From a virus, in IMG/VR virus record IMGVR_UViG_3300025438_000175, positions 1-20,495 of that record: a stretch of 20,495 nt of DNA; one strand, 5' to 3'. Below, in pieces: positions 6,046 to 13,950 of this stretch. The position numbers were made by a program, and so were the translations under genes. The notes under the pieces are model-generated. The model was not told the origin of the DNA. It worked only from the letters and a program-made list of their open reading frames with translations, and made no database searches. How positions within the stretch are numbered: the first letter of the stretch is position 1; the number at the start of each line of letters is the position of its first letter.

Positions 6046-7045
6046 TCAGCTTTGCCTCAAGTTCCTTGTGGAAGTCTGGATTGTCCTTAACATACTGAAC
6101 AAATGCGTCCCTTCCCTGAAGCTTTTCTCCATTTTCGAGCTTGTACCATGCGCCAGTTCTCTCTACTAGCCCGTTCATCTCAGCGGTATCAACTAGGTCT
6201 GCTATAACGTCTATGCCAATAAGGTCTCCCTTAAAGTAGAAGTCGTACTCTCCAGAGTCTCCTGGTGCTGAGGTCTTAGAATTAGTCACTTCCCATCTAA
6301 CCTTGCGGCCAACCTTCTGTTCAATGATCTTGTCTCCAACCTTTACCTTTGCCTTCAGTGCCTGAGAGTCGGAGGTTGAGGAGAACAGCTTGATAATTGT
6401 AGAGGACATGTACTGTGTTGTCAAGCCTCCCGTTGGCTGTTGCTGAGTATACATTGCCGTAATGTTGTTCCTTGCTTGAGAGATTGCAACAATAAGTCCT
6501 GGCTTCTCTCTGTTATTGGCATAGTTAATCATTAGCCAAGCATGCTTTAAGTCCTTAGACTCTGAACCAATCTGCTTTGTCTGATCCAGCTGCTTAAGCT
6601 CGTGTGAATCTTTTTCAAAGTATACCGCTGGCAAAAGAGAACTAATACTATCTATTACGATCAGGTCAGCCCCAGCATTCAAAAGTCCAACGGTCACGTC
6701 GGTCATGTCGTTGATGCTTCTGGCTTCTGAATAGATTAGCTGAGTGGTATCTACCCCAAGCTTCTTAGCCCAGGCTTCGTCATAGGACATCTCTGCGTCT
6801 ATCCATGCACAGAGCTTTCCTTCCTTCTGAGCTTCTCCAATCATCTGTAGGCATAAGGAAGACTTAGCACTTGACTTGCTTCCCCAAAGTAATATCTGCC
6901 TCCCATACGGTAGGCCACCGCCTAAAGCCTTATTAAGGCCAGGGCTTGGTGTGGCCTGGAATTGAGTTTCGATTCCTACTCCAGTCTGCACACGCTTTCT
7001 CAACTTGGGGTCGAGTAGTGCCATTGCTTCATCAATTGTTGTCAA
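6032..7045 (-). CDS. recA: RecA-like recombinase
   Basis: A 337-residue strand-exchange ATPase close to bacterial RecA in length and layout. It has the Walker A position WGSKSSAKSS (residues 54-63), the catalytic Glu E85 in WIDAEMSYDE, and Walker B LIVIDSISSL with D132. The C-terminal part (IGIDVIADLV, then RTGAWYKLENGEKLQGRDA) follows the RecA ending well. The Walker A loop has Ala60 where Gly is almost always found before the Lys. The start is TTG at 7045, preceded by GGAGGATGTAA, a near-perfect ribosome binding site, and overlaps the dnaE end by 14 bases. An ATG at codon 8 is the alternative start. It should pair homologous DNA for recombination-dependent replication or repair with the adjacent nucleases. 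Confidence 0.93.
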   Translation of the reverse strand: MTTIDEAMALLDPKLRKRVQTGVGIETQFQATPSPGLNKALGGGLPYGRQILLWGSKSSAKSSLCLQMIGEAQKEGKLCAWIDAEMSYDEAWAKKLGVDTTQLIYSEARSINDMTDVTVGLLNAGADLIVIDSISSLLPAVYFEKDSHELKQLDQTKQIGSESKDLKHAWLMINYANNREKPGLIVAISQARNNITAMYTQQQPTGGLTTQYMSSTIIKLFSSTSDSQALKAKVKVGDKIIEQKVGRKVRWEVTNSKTSAPGDSGEYDFYFKGDLIGIDVIADLVDTAEMNGLVERTGAWYKLENGEKLQGRDAFVQYVKDNPDFHKELEAKLNEQV

Positions 7046-10000
7046 TTACATCCTCCATGATTATTGTTCCATCTTTTGTTTTACCTAGGCTAAAGGTGTA
7101 TGCCTCGCCCTCTTTTATTTTCATATAAGCTTTTGCAAATGAAGTAGGGAATACAGTTACTGGGTAAAGAGATCTAGACACGTCCGCCAATGTTAGCGTT
7201 GCCATCTTCTTTCCAGCTTTAGTAATCCTAGGATTGAATGATACAACAAATAGCTCTTCCTCTTTAAAGGGTAGCATCTTGTAGTTCAAAATCTTTATCA
7301 GAGAGTCGTCAGATTTTATAATGTTCTCTGAAGGAATAGCCTTTACGATCCTGTTATCACTTGCCAGAATCAAATAGGTTTTGCCAGACTCTATAGTAGT
7401 TTGCTCTTCATCGAAGATCCCTATGCTGCCAGTCTTATCTAGAAGCTCTACTCTTGACCAACCCTTGCCCCGCTTAATGCTCTTTACCATTCCTAGTAAA
7501 ATAAACGAGCCCTTCTCCTCAAAGCTCTCTACCTGGTCCATAAATGCATAGTAGTGCTGTGGAACATCTACGTTAAACTCTGGGAGGTTTAAGTACTCGT
7601 AAAGGTTTTGCCTTACTTCTTCAGCATTCCTTGGGTTATCCTCGAATGTTGCACCGCCAATAACCCTCAATGCCTGCAAAGCCCTAGAGTTTACGCCACT
7701 ACCCTTGTTAAATGTAAACTCTTCAATCTGCTTGTACGATGTGAATGGTCTTGCTGAAATAAACTTCTCAGCGATGTTGTCAGAGATATACTTAATAGCA
7801 GTTAGCCCAAACCTAATTCCCTTGCCCTCGATCTTAAAGTCTGCATCGGAGTCATTAACATGGGGCAGCTTAATAGGAATATTCATACGCTTTGCTTCAA
7901 TCAGGTACTCTGTTCTTGCATCCTTGTCCGACTCATTCTTTAATATAGAGTACATAAATTCAATTGGATAGTATGTCTTTAGCCATGCCGTCCAGTACGA
8001 TAGCGTAGAGTACGCCACAGCGTGAGACTTATTGAACGAATACCCTGCATGGGCCTCAAAATCATGCCATAGATCAGCAGCCACATTAGGACTGAGAAAC
8101 TCTGAAGCACCAGCAATAAACCTGTCTTTAAATACATCAAACTCTTTAGCATCTTTCTTCTTTCCAATAATCTTACGAACCTTGTCGGCATCAGCCATTG
8201 ACATGCCCCCTAGCTCTGTACAGGCCTGCATGACCTGCTCCTGGTACAGGATACACCCATAAGTTTCTGAAGTAAACTGCTTCATCTTCTGATGGTGATA
8301 TGCAATATTCTGCTTACCATGCTTACGAAGGATGTAGTCTTTGCCAATTGTATTCATGGCACCTGGTCGTACCAGTGCGTTGGAGGCTGCTAGCTCTGAG
8401 AAGTTCTTTACACCCATCTTGACAAGCAAATTAGTGTATGGTGTAGCTTCACACTGGAACACGCCTTTAGTGTATCCAGATGATAGCATTTCATAAACCT
8501 TTGAGTCTTCCATGTTAATAGAAAGCAAGTCTATGTCTTTGTAGTGACGCTCCTTGATGATATCAAGTGTGTTTCTTAATACTGATAGTGTTTTAAGACC
8601 TAGAGCATCGATCTTGATTAGACCAATCCTCTCAGCCTCTTCCATGTCTACCCCAACAACTGGGATTCTTTCTTTAGTACCAGGAGATGTCCTAGTTTCT
8701 AGTGGGGCATACTTAAAGATTGGATACTTAGATGTTACAACTCCTGCTGCGTGGATTCCAGTACCACGAATTCTACCACGTAGCTGATCTCCATACTTCT
8801 CAATCTCTGGATACTTTTCCCTAAACCAAGCTGCTTGCTTTGAGTAGCAGTAGTCATCCCAGGTATCTATAACTTTTAGTACTTTGTTGACATCGGTTAG
8901 TGGGATGTGGAGGACACGTGCAATGTCTCGAACAACACCCTTATCTTTAAACTGTAGGAAGGTTGCGATAGACGCTACGTGCTTATACTGTCTAACTAGA
9001 TAGTCTTTCACTTCCTCACGCCTTGTGTCTTGAATATCAGTATCAATATCTGGGAAGTCATTACGTTCTGGGTTAATAAACCTAAAGAATAGTAGGCCAT
9101 GCTTAATAGGGTCAATGTCTGTAATCTCTAATGCATAGCATAGCAAAGACCCAGCGGCTGATCCACGTCCTGGACCTACCATGATACCCTCTTTCTTTGC
9201 CCATGCAATCATAGAGCGAACTACAAGAAAGTATGGTCCAAAGTTTTTGTTTTTAATAACCTCTAGCTCTTCGTCAAGCCTAGCGATATACTCATCATTT
9301 AGAATTCCACGCTTTTCAAGACCAGCAAGGCCTAAGTCTTTAAGCTCTTTGTCTGGCTGCTGATACTGAACTGGAAGAAGGTCTAGGTGATCCTCTATCT
9401 CATAGTCCTCTACCTTGTCTGCTACCTCTTTTGTGGCATCATACATGTCTTCACGATCGATACCCTGAGCCTTCATGGCATCGTGCATCTCTTCATCTGA
9501 TAAAAGGTGGATGTCAAACTTAGCAAAAGATATCTGTCTTTCACCATATAGATAGTCAAGCCTCTCCATTAAGTTTTCATACTTGGACGACTTGTCGTAA
9601 GTAGAGTCTTTCTGAACCTTGTTAGAATAACTATTCAGGATTAGCTTAAGCTCTTGGATTTCTTTTTGCCCAGTATGTGCGTGGTGGCAGTCTGGAGTAA
9701 CAATAGGCTTCACGCCATACTTGTCAGCCAGTTCTAGAAGCTTGTGGTTTACATCTGGTGGGTTGTGAGGCATGACTTCAATGTAATAGTCATCTCCAAA
9801 GACACGCTTGTGCCATTCAATAATTCTCTTGGCTTCTGCTAGCTCGTCGGCTTCTATGGCTTTCGCTAGAGCGCCAGAGAGGCACCCAGAAAGGACAATT
9901 AGGCCCTCTGAGTACTTCTCTAGCACCTCATAGTCAAAGCGTGGTTTCTTGAAGAATCCTTCAGTCCACGCAATTTCGTTGAGCTTATTTAGGTTTTCTA

Positions 10001-10307
10001 GTCCAACACGGTTCTTTGCAAGAACAATAACATGGTTATATACTAAGTCAAGTAGTCCGTCTCTAACGTCATTTGCCCGCTTGTCGAATCTATCATTAGT
10101 TATATAACCTTCTACGCCAAGTACTGGCTTGATACCAAGGCTTTTTGCAATTCGGTAGAACTCTCTGTGGCCAGAGAGTGAACCGTGATCTGTAATTGCC
10201 AAAGATTTCATGCCGAGCTCTTCTGCTCGAACCAAGTACTCTTCTGGTGTGGCTATCCCATCGAAAAGGGAATAGTGTGTGTGAACGTGAAGACCATTGT
10301 AGCTCAA
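7032..10307 (-). CDS. dnaE: DNA polymerase III alpha subunit (DnaE type)
   Basis: A complete 1091-residue C-family replicative polymerase. The N-terminal PHP domain keeps what look like all nine metal ligands of active PHP exonucleases: H7, H9, D16, H41, E66, H92, C142, D206 and H208. The palm has GPGRGSAAGS (378-387), the catalytic pair D420 and D422 in PDIDTDI, and the third aspartate D567 in LIKIDALGL. The thumb, fingers and helix-hairpin-helix region follow, and an OB-fold lies near residues 930-990 (SFILLGMVKSI). I could not pick out a clear clamp-binding motif. The start is TTG at 10307; an in-frame stop lies six codons upstream, so no ATG is available, and AGG elements precede it. It follows the ssDNA-binding gene by eight bases. 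Confidence 0.95.
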   Translation of the reverse strand: MSYNGLHVHTHYSLFDGIATPEEYLVRAEELGMKSLAITDHGSLSGHREFYRIAKSLGIKPVLGVEGYITNDRFDKRANDVRDGLLDLVYNHVIVLAKNRVGLENLNKLNEIAWTEGFFKKPRFDYEVLEKYSEGLIVLSGCLSGALAKAIEADELAEAKRIIEWHKRVFGDDYYIEVMPHNPPDVNHKLLELADKYGVKPIVTPDCHHAHTGQKEIQELKLILNSYSNKVQKDSTYDKSSKYENLMERLDYLYGERQISFAKFDIHLLSDEEMHDAMKAQGIDREDMYDATKEVADKVEDYEIEDHLDLLPVQYQQPDKELKDLGLAGLEKRGILNDEYIARLDEELEVIKNKNFGPYFLVVRSMIAWAKKEGIMVGPGRGSAAGSLLCYALEITDIDPIKHGLLFFRFINPERNDFPDIDTDIQDTRREEVKDYLVRQYKHVASIATFLQFKDKGVVRDIARVLHIPLTDVNKVLKVIDTWDDYCYSKQAAWFREKYPEIEKYGDQLRGRIRGTGIHAAGVVTSKYPIFKYAPLETRTSPGTKERIPVVGVDMEEAERIGLIKIDALGLKTLSVLRNTLDIIKERHYKDIDLLSINMEDSKVYEMLSSGYTKGVFQCEATPYTNLLVKMGVKNFSELAASNALVRPGAMNTIGKDYILRKHGKQNIAYHHQKMKQFTSETYGCILYQEQVMQACTELGGMSMADADKVRKIIGKKKDAKEFDVFKDRFIAGASEFLSPNVAADLWHDFEAHAGYSFNKSHAVAYSTLSYWTAWLKTYYPIEFMYSILKNESDKDARTEYLIEAKRMNIPIKLPHVNDSDADFKIEGKGIRFGLTAIKYISDNIAEKFISARPFTSYKQIEEFTFNKGSGVNSRALQALRVIGGATFEDNPRNAEEVRQNLYEYLNLPEFNVDVPQHYYAFMDQVESFEEKGSFILLGMVKSIKRGKGWSRVELLDKTGSIGIFDEEQTTIESGKTYLILASDNRIVKAIPSENIIKSDDSLIKILNYKMLPFKEEELFVVSFNPRITKAGKKMATLTLADVSRSLYPVTVFPTSFAKAYMKIKEGEAYTFSLGKTKDGTIIMEDVIDNN

Positions 10308-10315
10308 CCTATCGC

Positions 10316-10975
10316 CTACCAGTCAATATTTGATGAAGTGACTGATGGGTTGTCAAAGCCAAGATAGAATGCTTCTTGCTCTGCATATGGAATCTTGCTA
10401 AGTGCAGACTCCAGTGGAAATGGCTCTGTGCCATCCCATGAAAACGGTTCCTTGTCTGGTACCGATGGAATTAGTGTGTAGTTTGTTTCAGTTCCCTGAC
10501 CATTCCTCTTCAGCTTCCACTGTAGGTTGGAAATGCTGCCAGTGTCAAGAGCATACTCTCGTATGGTATTAAAGACAGACTGCTTGCTTACACCCATTGA
10601 CCAGATCGCCACGTAAGGATCTTCAAGTCCATCGTCTACAAGGACATTGCAGTAAAAGCGAAGCTTGGCCTTCCAGCCAGAATTAGCCTTTGAGTCCTTA
10701 CGATACATCTCTTCTGCAAAGTCTCTGCCGTCTGTCTCCATTGTGTCTACAGCCTTGCGCCTGTAGTCCTTTGGATTTGAGTGCTCCTTTACTACCAGAG
10801 CTAGCCCACGACCTTCGTCATAGTTAGCACTTTCATCATCAAGCTCTTCGATAAATCGAATCTTTACAGCCTGACCATCTGCAAGCTTTAGCCACCTTAC
10901 TCGTGGCCTGTTCTCGTCATACTTTGGCTTATCAAGTAGTGCATTGATGTTTTTTAGCCCTTTGATTACGCTCAT
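10316..10975 (-). CDS. ssb: Single-stranded DNA-binding protein (gp32-like)
   Basis: A 219-residue protein resembling the gp32-like ssDNA-binding proteins of many phages: a basic N-terminal arm, an early strand WLKLADGQAVKIRFI (28-42), aromatic and basic strands in the middle (WKAKLRFYCNVLV, then LQWKLKRNGQGTETNYTLIP) typical of an OB fold, and a disordered C-terminus ending in NIDW. It lacks the zinc site of T4 gp32 and a long acidic tail. It would coat single strands for the helicase, primase, polymerase and RecA. It has the strongest expression signals in the window: AAGGAG six to eight bases before ATG and a candidate promoter of its own at 11003-11032. The role is clear from family pattern and position. 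Confidence 0.82.
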   Translation of the reverse strand: MSVIKGLKNINALLDKPKYDENRPRVRWLKLADGQAVKIRFIEELDDESANYDEGRGLALVVKEHSNPKDYRRKAVDTMETDGRDFAEEMYRKDSKANSGWKAKLRFYCNVLVDDGLEDPYVAIWSMGVSKQSVFNTIREYALDTGSISNLQWKLKRNGQGTETNYTLIPSVPDKEPFSWDGTEPFPLESALSKIPYAEQEAFYLGFDNPSVTSSNIDW

Positions 10976-11000
10976 TTTTTTCTCCTTGTTTTCTTGTCTT

Positions 11001-11945
11001 TTAGTTTAGCATGGCTTGTATTGATTTGTCAAACGATACTTCAAGCTTTTTTATTTCATCGTCTGGCATATCGCCTATATCTTTATACTGTTTATCTAGA
11101 TGAAGTAGAGACACACGAGATCCAAGTCTTTCTTGAATCCTTGAGCTCATGTTTCCTCCAGCTTCATCATTATCTGCAACAACTATAATGTTGTTGAAGT
11201 ATTTTTTCAGCAGCTCTACCTGAATGTTAGACACATTAGCGCCTAAGGTTGCAACCGCTGGAAGTCCGCATTGATCAAGTCGCACAACGTCAAAAGATGA
11301 CTCTACGACGTATACTCTGTCTGCTGCCTTTATCCTGTGCAGGTTAAACAGGATCTTGCTTTTTGGCAATCCAGGAGTATTCTTAAAGTCTTTTCCATCG
11401 ACAGACCTACCGACAAATCCAACTGACATACCGTCTGGGGAGTGAACTGGTACAGTGACCATGTCTTGCTTTTCAGAATAGCCAAGGCCAAACTTAAGCA
11501 TAGATTCTTTTGTAATCTTCCTGCCAGAAAAGTATGATGTGGCTCTCTCAGAGTCAACGCCTTGGGCATTAAGTCTTTTAATTAATATTTCATCAAATGG
11601 TACGTAGTCTGGCTTGGTGTGTAGTTGCTTTGCAATGATGTCCTGAATGCTTGTCTCGGCTTCTTTGCTTTTTATAAACCTGGCTGATTCAAAATATGAT
11701 CGGCCAGTGGTATGCATGATAAGCTCATTAAGGTCGCAGACATGATGGCAAGAAAAGCAAAAGAAGATTCCTCTTTGCTTGTCTACTTCTCCAGCTGGTG
11801 TACGATGATTTGGGTGAAAAGGGCAGAATAAAATATAGTCGGTATCTACCTCTGACTCTATTGTGAGGCCTGCTCCTGTGAGTACTCGCTTGATTTGCTC
11901 TTCGCTATATATACTGGTGTTGCTCCGTCTACCCCTGTGATCCAT
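11001..11945 (-). CDS. dnaG: DNA primase (DnaG type)
   Basis: A 314-residue bacterial-type primase that makes RNA primers for the replication fork. The N-terminal zinc-binding domain shows C41, H44, C63 and C66 (CPFH and CFSC), as in the CHC2 family. The TOPRIM catalytic core carries E215 (VVESSFDVV) and D258/D260 (VVADNDEAGG), with KDIGDM as the downstream acidic motif. It is shorter than bacterial DnaG and seems to lack the C-terminal helicase-binding domain, as is common in phages. The ATG at 11945 is the only start in frame before the zinc domain; it lies 88 bases inside the preceding gene with AGGG upstream. Placed between DnaB-like helicase and ssb, it is part of the phage replisome. 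Confidence 0.93.
   Translation of the reverse strand: MDHRGRRSNTSIYSEEQIKRVLTGAGLTIESEVDTDYILFCPFHPNHRTPAGEVDKQRGIFFCFSCHHVCDLNELIMHTTGRSYFESARFIKSKEAETSIQDIIAKQLHTKPDYVPFDEILIKRLNAQGVDSERATSYFSGRKITKESMLKFGLGYSEKQDMVTVPVHSPDGMSVGFVGRSVDGKDFKNTPGLPKSKILFNLHRIKAADRVYVVESSFDVVRLDQCGLPAVATLGANVSNIQVELLKKYFNNIIVVADNDEAGGNMSSRIQERLGSRVSLLHLDKQYKDIGDMPDDEIKKLEVSFDKSIQAMLN
11003..11032 (-). promoter_or_regulatory. Candidate promoter for the ssDNA-binding protein gene
   Basis: On the minus strand, a perfect TTGACA (11032-11027), an 18-base spacer and TAAACT (11008-11003) preceded by TGC, an extended -10. Transcription would begin near 10996, leaving a leader of about 20 bases that holds the AAGGAG ribosome binding site of the ssb gene. 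The -10 box overlaps the stop codon of the primase gene. Its twin lies at 3011-3039, sharing TTGACAAA and TGCTAAACTA. Confidence 0.5.
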
Positions 11946-12190
11946 TCGCCCTGTCTTTTCCCTACGTATATTCCATGTATTGATAATTTAAATTCAAAAT
12001 AATTATTATTGGAGTTATATTCTATCGTAAAATCTTCTTTTATGTCAAGCCTTGGAACATATCCAGACATCTTCATTTCTAGAAGTAGCAGCTTCCTATA
12101 CTCGTCACGGAGCCTTGCGACAGCCGAGTCGTCATAGATAGTGCCCTGAATACCAAACCTTTTTATAGGCTTGTGATGGAACTTTGACAT
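11858..12190 (-). CDS. Unknown protein overlapping the primase start
   Basis: A 110-residue protein I cannot assign. It has a basic start (MSKFHHKPIKRFG), a helix with LRDEYRKLLLLEMKMSGY, then a compact beta region (FTIEYNSNNNYFEFKLSIHGIYVGKRQGEW), and a polar tail rich in Ser, Glu and Gln. No metal site or nucleotide-binding motif is visible. The last 29 codons overlap the primase gene in another frame, the longest overlap between genes here. It starts 15 bases after the helicase gene, with GGAG very close to the ATG. I recall similar small proteins next to replication genes in actinophages, but a function is not known to me. Confidence 0.75.
   Translation of the reverse strand: MSKFHHKPIKRFGIQGTIYDDSAVARLRDEYRKLLLLEMKMSGYVPRLDIKEDFTIEYNSNNNYFEFKLSIHGIYVGKRQGEWITGVDGATPVYIAKSKSSEYSQEQASQ
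12019..12048 (-). promoter_or_regulatory. Possible promoter upstream of the primase gene
   Basis: On the minus strand, a perfect TTGACA (12048-12043), an 18-base spacer and TAGAAT (12024-12019), five of six matches to the -10 consensus. It lies inside the coding region of the preceding unknown gene and would start RNA near 12012, about 65 bases before the primase ATG. TTGACA occurs by chance at several places on this strand, so support is weak. Confidence 0.25.
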
Positions 12191-12204
12191 ACTCCATTAT
12201 AACC

Positions 12205-13425
12205 CTAATTATCCTCAAAGTCCTTGTACCTATAGTATCCCTTATCGAAGTCCGCTTGTACCATAAACTCTCCCATAAATCCATTTCTGTTTTTACGGAA
12301 CACGCATTCAATTACGTCTGAGTTTGCTGCTCTACCCAGAGCCATCACCCAGTCGGCGTCATAGGCGATCTGACGGCTCCAGGCAGTCTGACCTAGGGTT
12401 GGTACCGTATCTAGCTTTGTGACGTCATCTGGGGTCGCTGAGGATATAGCCATGATTGGTACCTCCTCAGAGATAGCCATTAGCTTTAGCTCACGAGAAA
12501 GGTTCTTCATTCTAACAGTCTCATTATCCGATTTTTGATTTGGAGACATTAGCTGTAGATAATCTACAATAATAAAGTCTGGCTTATACTGGTCAATCTT
12601 TCCACGAATAACTGATGGGGTAACTTCTCCACCAGAATCATTAGAAATAATATGGAACTCTGGACGTCCCACCAAGTTCTTTGCATGCCACTTCTTTAAG
12701 TCTTCTACCTCAACTTCTCCAGAGCTTAGCTTTCTGTGGGACCAAAGACCTTCGCCCATAATTGTGAATACACGATTACGGACCTCTGTCTCGCTCATCT
12801 CAAGGCTAATCACTAGTGGCGTCTTTCCTTGCTTCCATGCTTGAACAGCAAAGTAAAGCGATAGCCAAGACTTTCCAATACCAGGGTATGCCAGGAACAC
12901 CCCTAGCTGTCCTGGCATAATACCTGATGGAAGGTAGTTGTCAAATCCTGGAAGACCTGTTTTGATTCCTAATGCGCCAAGCTCTTGCTGCTTCTTTAGA
13001 TTTTCGTAATAAGCTACAGCACTCTCTAGGTCAGTCGCATCGATGTCTTTGATTCTAGAGGTGTTCTTCTTTAGCTCAGATGTCTGAGAGATTAGTTTCT
13101 CTAAAGCACTTGGAGCTGTACCGCTTTGTATATCGGCTGCAGCTGATCTAATGATCTCCTTAAGGCTATCATTAAGGTACTCTGCCTGCAACTCTTCAAG
13201 GTGATGCTTTGTTGCCCCTATGCCATCAACTGGTGAGAAGTCCCTGAACTTTTCTACAACTAAAGATGTGGGTGGGGTTGACCCATTCTGCTCAAAATAG
13301 GATCTTACGAAGTCCCAAACGTCATTATGGGTTCTCAAAAGGTTGTCAATGTTTGCCTGGAGTAGGACATGCATTTGCTTGTCGCTCAGGACTGCTGATA
13401 TTAGTTTAGATTCTGTATTATTCAT
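12205..13425 (-). CDS. dnaB: Replicative DNA helicase (DnaB-like)
   Basis: A 406-residue RecA-fold hexameric helicase. The C-terminal ATPase starts near residue 153 (IKTGLPGFDNYL) and shows Walker A AYPGIGKSW (K185, S186), the catalytic E209 in SLEMSE, Walker B IIVDYLQLM with D288, and KNRNG with R380 as the likely arginine finger. The N-terminal part (1-130) is helical and shorter than in bacterial DnaB. The H4 region, usually SQLNR, reads ISSATPDD. It unwinds the fork and works with the DnaG-type primase. The ATG overlaps the preceding small gene by eight bases, and that gene may encode a loader. Confidence 0.93.
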   Translation of the reverse strand: MNNTESKLISAVLSDKQMHVLLQANIDNLLRTHNDVWDFVRSYFEQNGSTPPTSLVVEKFRDFSPVDGIGATKHHLEELQAEYLNDSLKEIIRSAAADIQSGTAPSALEKLISQTSELKKNTSRIKDIDATDLESAVAYYENLKKQQELGALGIKTGLPGFDNYLPSGIMPGQLGVFLAYPGIGKSWLSLYFAVQAWKQGKTPLVISLEMSETEVRNRVFTIMGEGLWSHRKLSSGEVEVEDLKKWHAKNLVGRPEFHIISNDSGGEVTPSVIRGKIDQYKPDFIIVDYLQLMSPNQKSDNETVRMKNLSRELKLMAISEEVPIMAISSATPDDVTKLDTVPTLGQTAWSRQIAYDADWVMALGRAANSDVIECVFRKNRNGFMGEFMVQADFDKGYYRYKDFEDN

Positions 13426-13726
13426 TTAGCCATTTCTTTGCTAATGCCCTGCGCTCTTCTCGATCCCTAAGGTCTTGAGCGTAGGTCTCTCTTTTTTGGA
13501 TTATGTCATGAGCATAGTTGGCAAAATATTTCCAACTAGGGGATTGTGATACTTGCATATAGTGTTCTAGCAAGTCATAGCAATACGGTAGCCCATAGGA
13601 CTCTATTAGGGCATCTGCTGCCCATTGCTCTACGTTTAAGTTAAGCAATGGCTTTACCTTCAACCTTTGAGTATAAAGTTTACTATACCTAGAAAGCAAA
13701 GCCATTCGGTCTTTGCGCTCCACCAT
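13418..13726 (-). CDS. Small helical protein before the helicase; possible loader
   Basis: A 102-residue helical, basic protein with several aromatic residues (YDLLEHYMQVSQSPSWKYFANYAHDI) and a charged C-terminal helix (DREERRALAKKWL). I recognise no domain. It overlaps the dnaB-like gene by eight bases and shares one base with the preceding gene (TAATG), so the three are probably translated together. Phage helicase loaders are often small helical proteins encoded immediately before the helicase, which makes loader a reasonable but unproven guess. It has no Walker motif, so it is not a DnaC-type ATPase loader. Confidence 0.78.
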   Translation of the reverse strand: MVERKDRMALLSRYSKLYTQRLKVKPLLNLNVEQWAADALIESYGLPYCYDLLEHYMQVSQSPSWKYFANYAHDIIQKRETYAQDLRDREERRALAKKWLNE

Positions 13727-13932
13727 TACTCAGGAACTTCTTCTTTTGCCTCATTAATTTTAGCAATTAGCTTATTCTCAACAAAGGCATAAACCCTGTC
13801 GAAAGCTTCATTGACTGTCTCGGCATCTCGCCTAGAGTCTTCTACACCAAGATCAATTCTTAGTGATTGGAAGTTGCCAAGATTTAGTGTATAACCTAGC
13901 GAAACTGTTACTTTTGTCTGCTCGTTCTCCAT
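13726..13932 (-). CDS. Small acidic protein, function unknown
   Basis: A 68-residue protein with beta-strand character at the start (TKVTVSLGYTLNLGNFQSLRIDLGV) and an acidic helix at the end (AFDRVYAFVENKLIAKINEAKEEV). I prefer ATG 13932 because AAGAGAGA lies about nine bases upstream; a GTG two codons earlier (13938) would put that site only three bases away. The gene follows the helix-turn-helix gene by 18 bases and leads into the helicase gene pair. I recall similar short proteins in replication regions of actinophages, always without function. Confidence 0.72.
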   Translation of the reverse strand: MENEQTKVTVSLGYTLNLGNFQSLRIDLGVEDSRRDAETVNEAFDRVYAFVENKLIAKINEAKEEVPE

Positions 13933-13950
13933 ACCCACTGTCTCTCTTAT

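Noticed and set aside
6396-6424. TTGACA-N17-TACAAT on the minus strand inside the recA-like gene
   Set aside because: Good match to consensus but deep in a coding region and not placed before a gene start; TTGACA occurs about ten times on this strand, so chance is likely.
7040-7045. TTGACA at the start of the recA-like gene
   Set aside because: No -10-like sequence at a 16-18 base distance; the bases are explained by the TTG start and second codon.
7979-8191. Minus-strand open frames 7979-8191 and 11330-11569 in other frames
   Set aside because: They are inside the polymerase and primase catalytic regions and show no protein-like pattern.
8032-8262. Plus-strand open frames such as 8032-8262, 1308-1499 and 19321-19665
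   Set aside because: They lie wholly inside strongly supported minus-strand genes, have low-complexity or cysteine/serine-rich translations and no recognisable domain.
10328-10356. TTGACA-N17-TCAAAT before dnaE
   Set aside because: The -10 box matches only four of six positions and has no TGn extension; too weak to list as a promoter.
10976-11000. Gap between primase and ssb as a site for an RNA gene or terminator
   Set aside because: Only 25 bases long, with no stem; it holds the ssb ribosome binding site and leader.
12196-12201. Perfect TATAAT between the helicase gene and the next gene
   Set aside because: No -35-like sequence at 16-18 bases and no extended -10.
12917-12944. TTGACA-N16-TATTAT on the minus strand inside the helicase gene
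   Set aside because: Lies far within the coding region with no gene start nearby; treated as a chance match.
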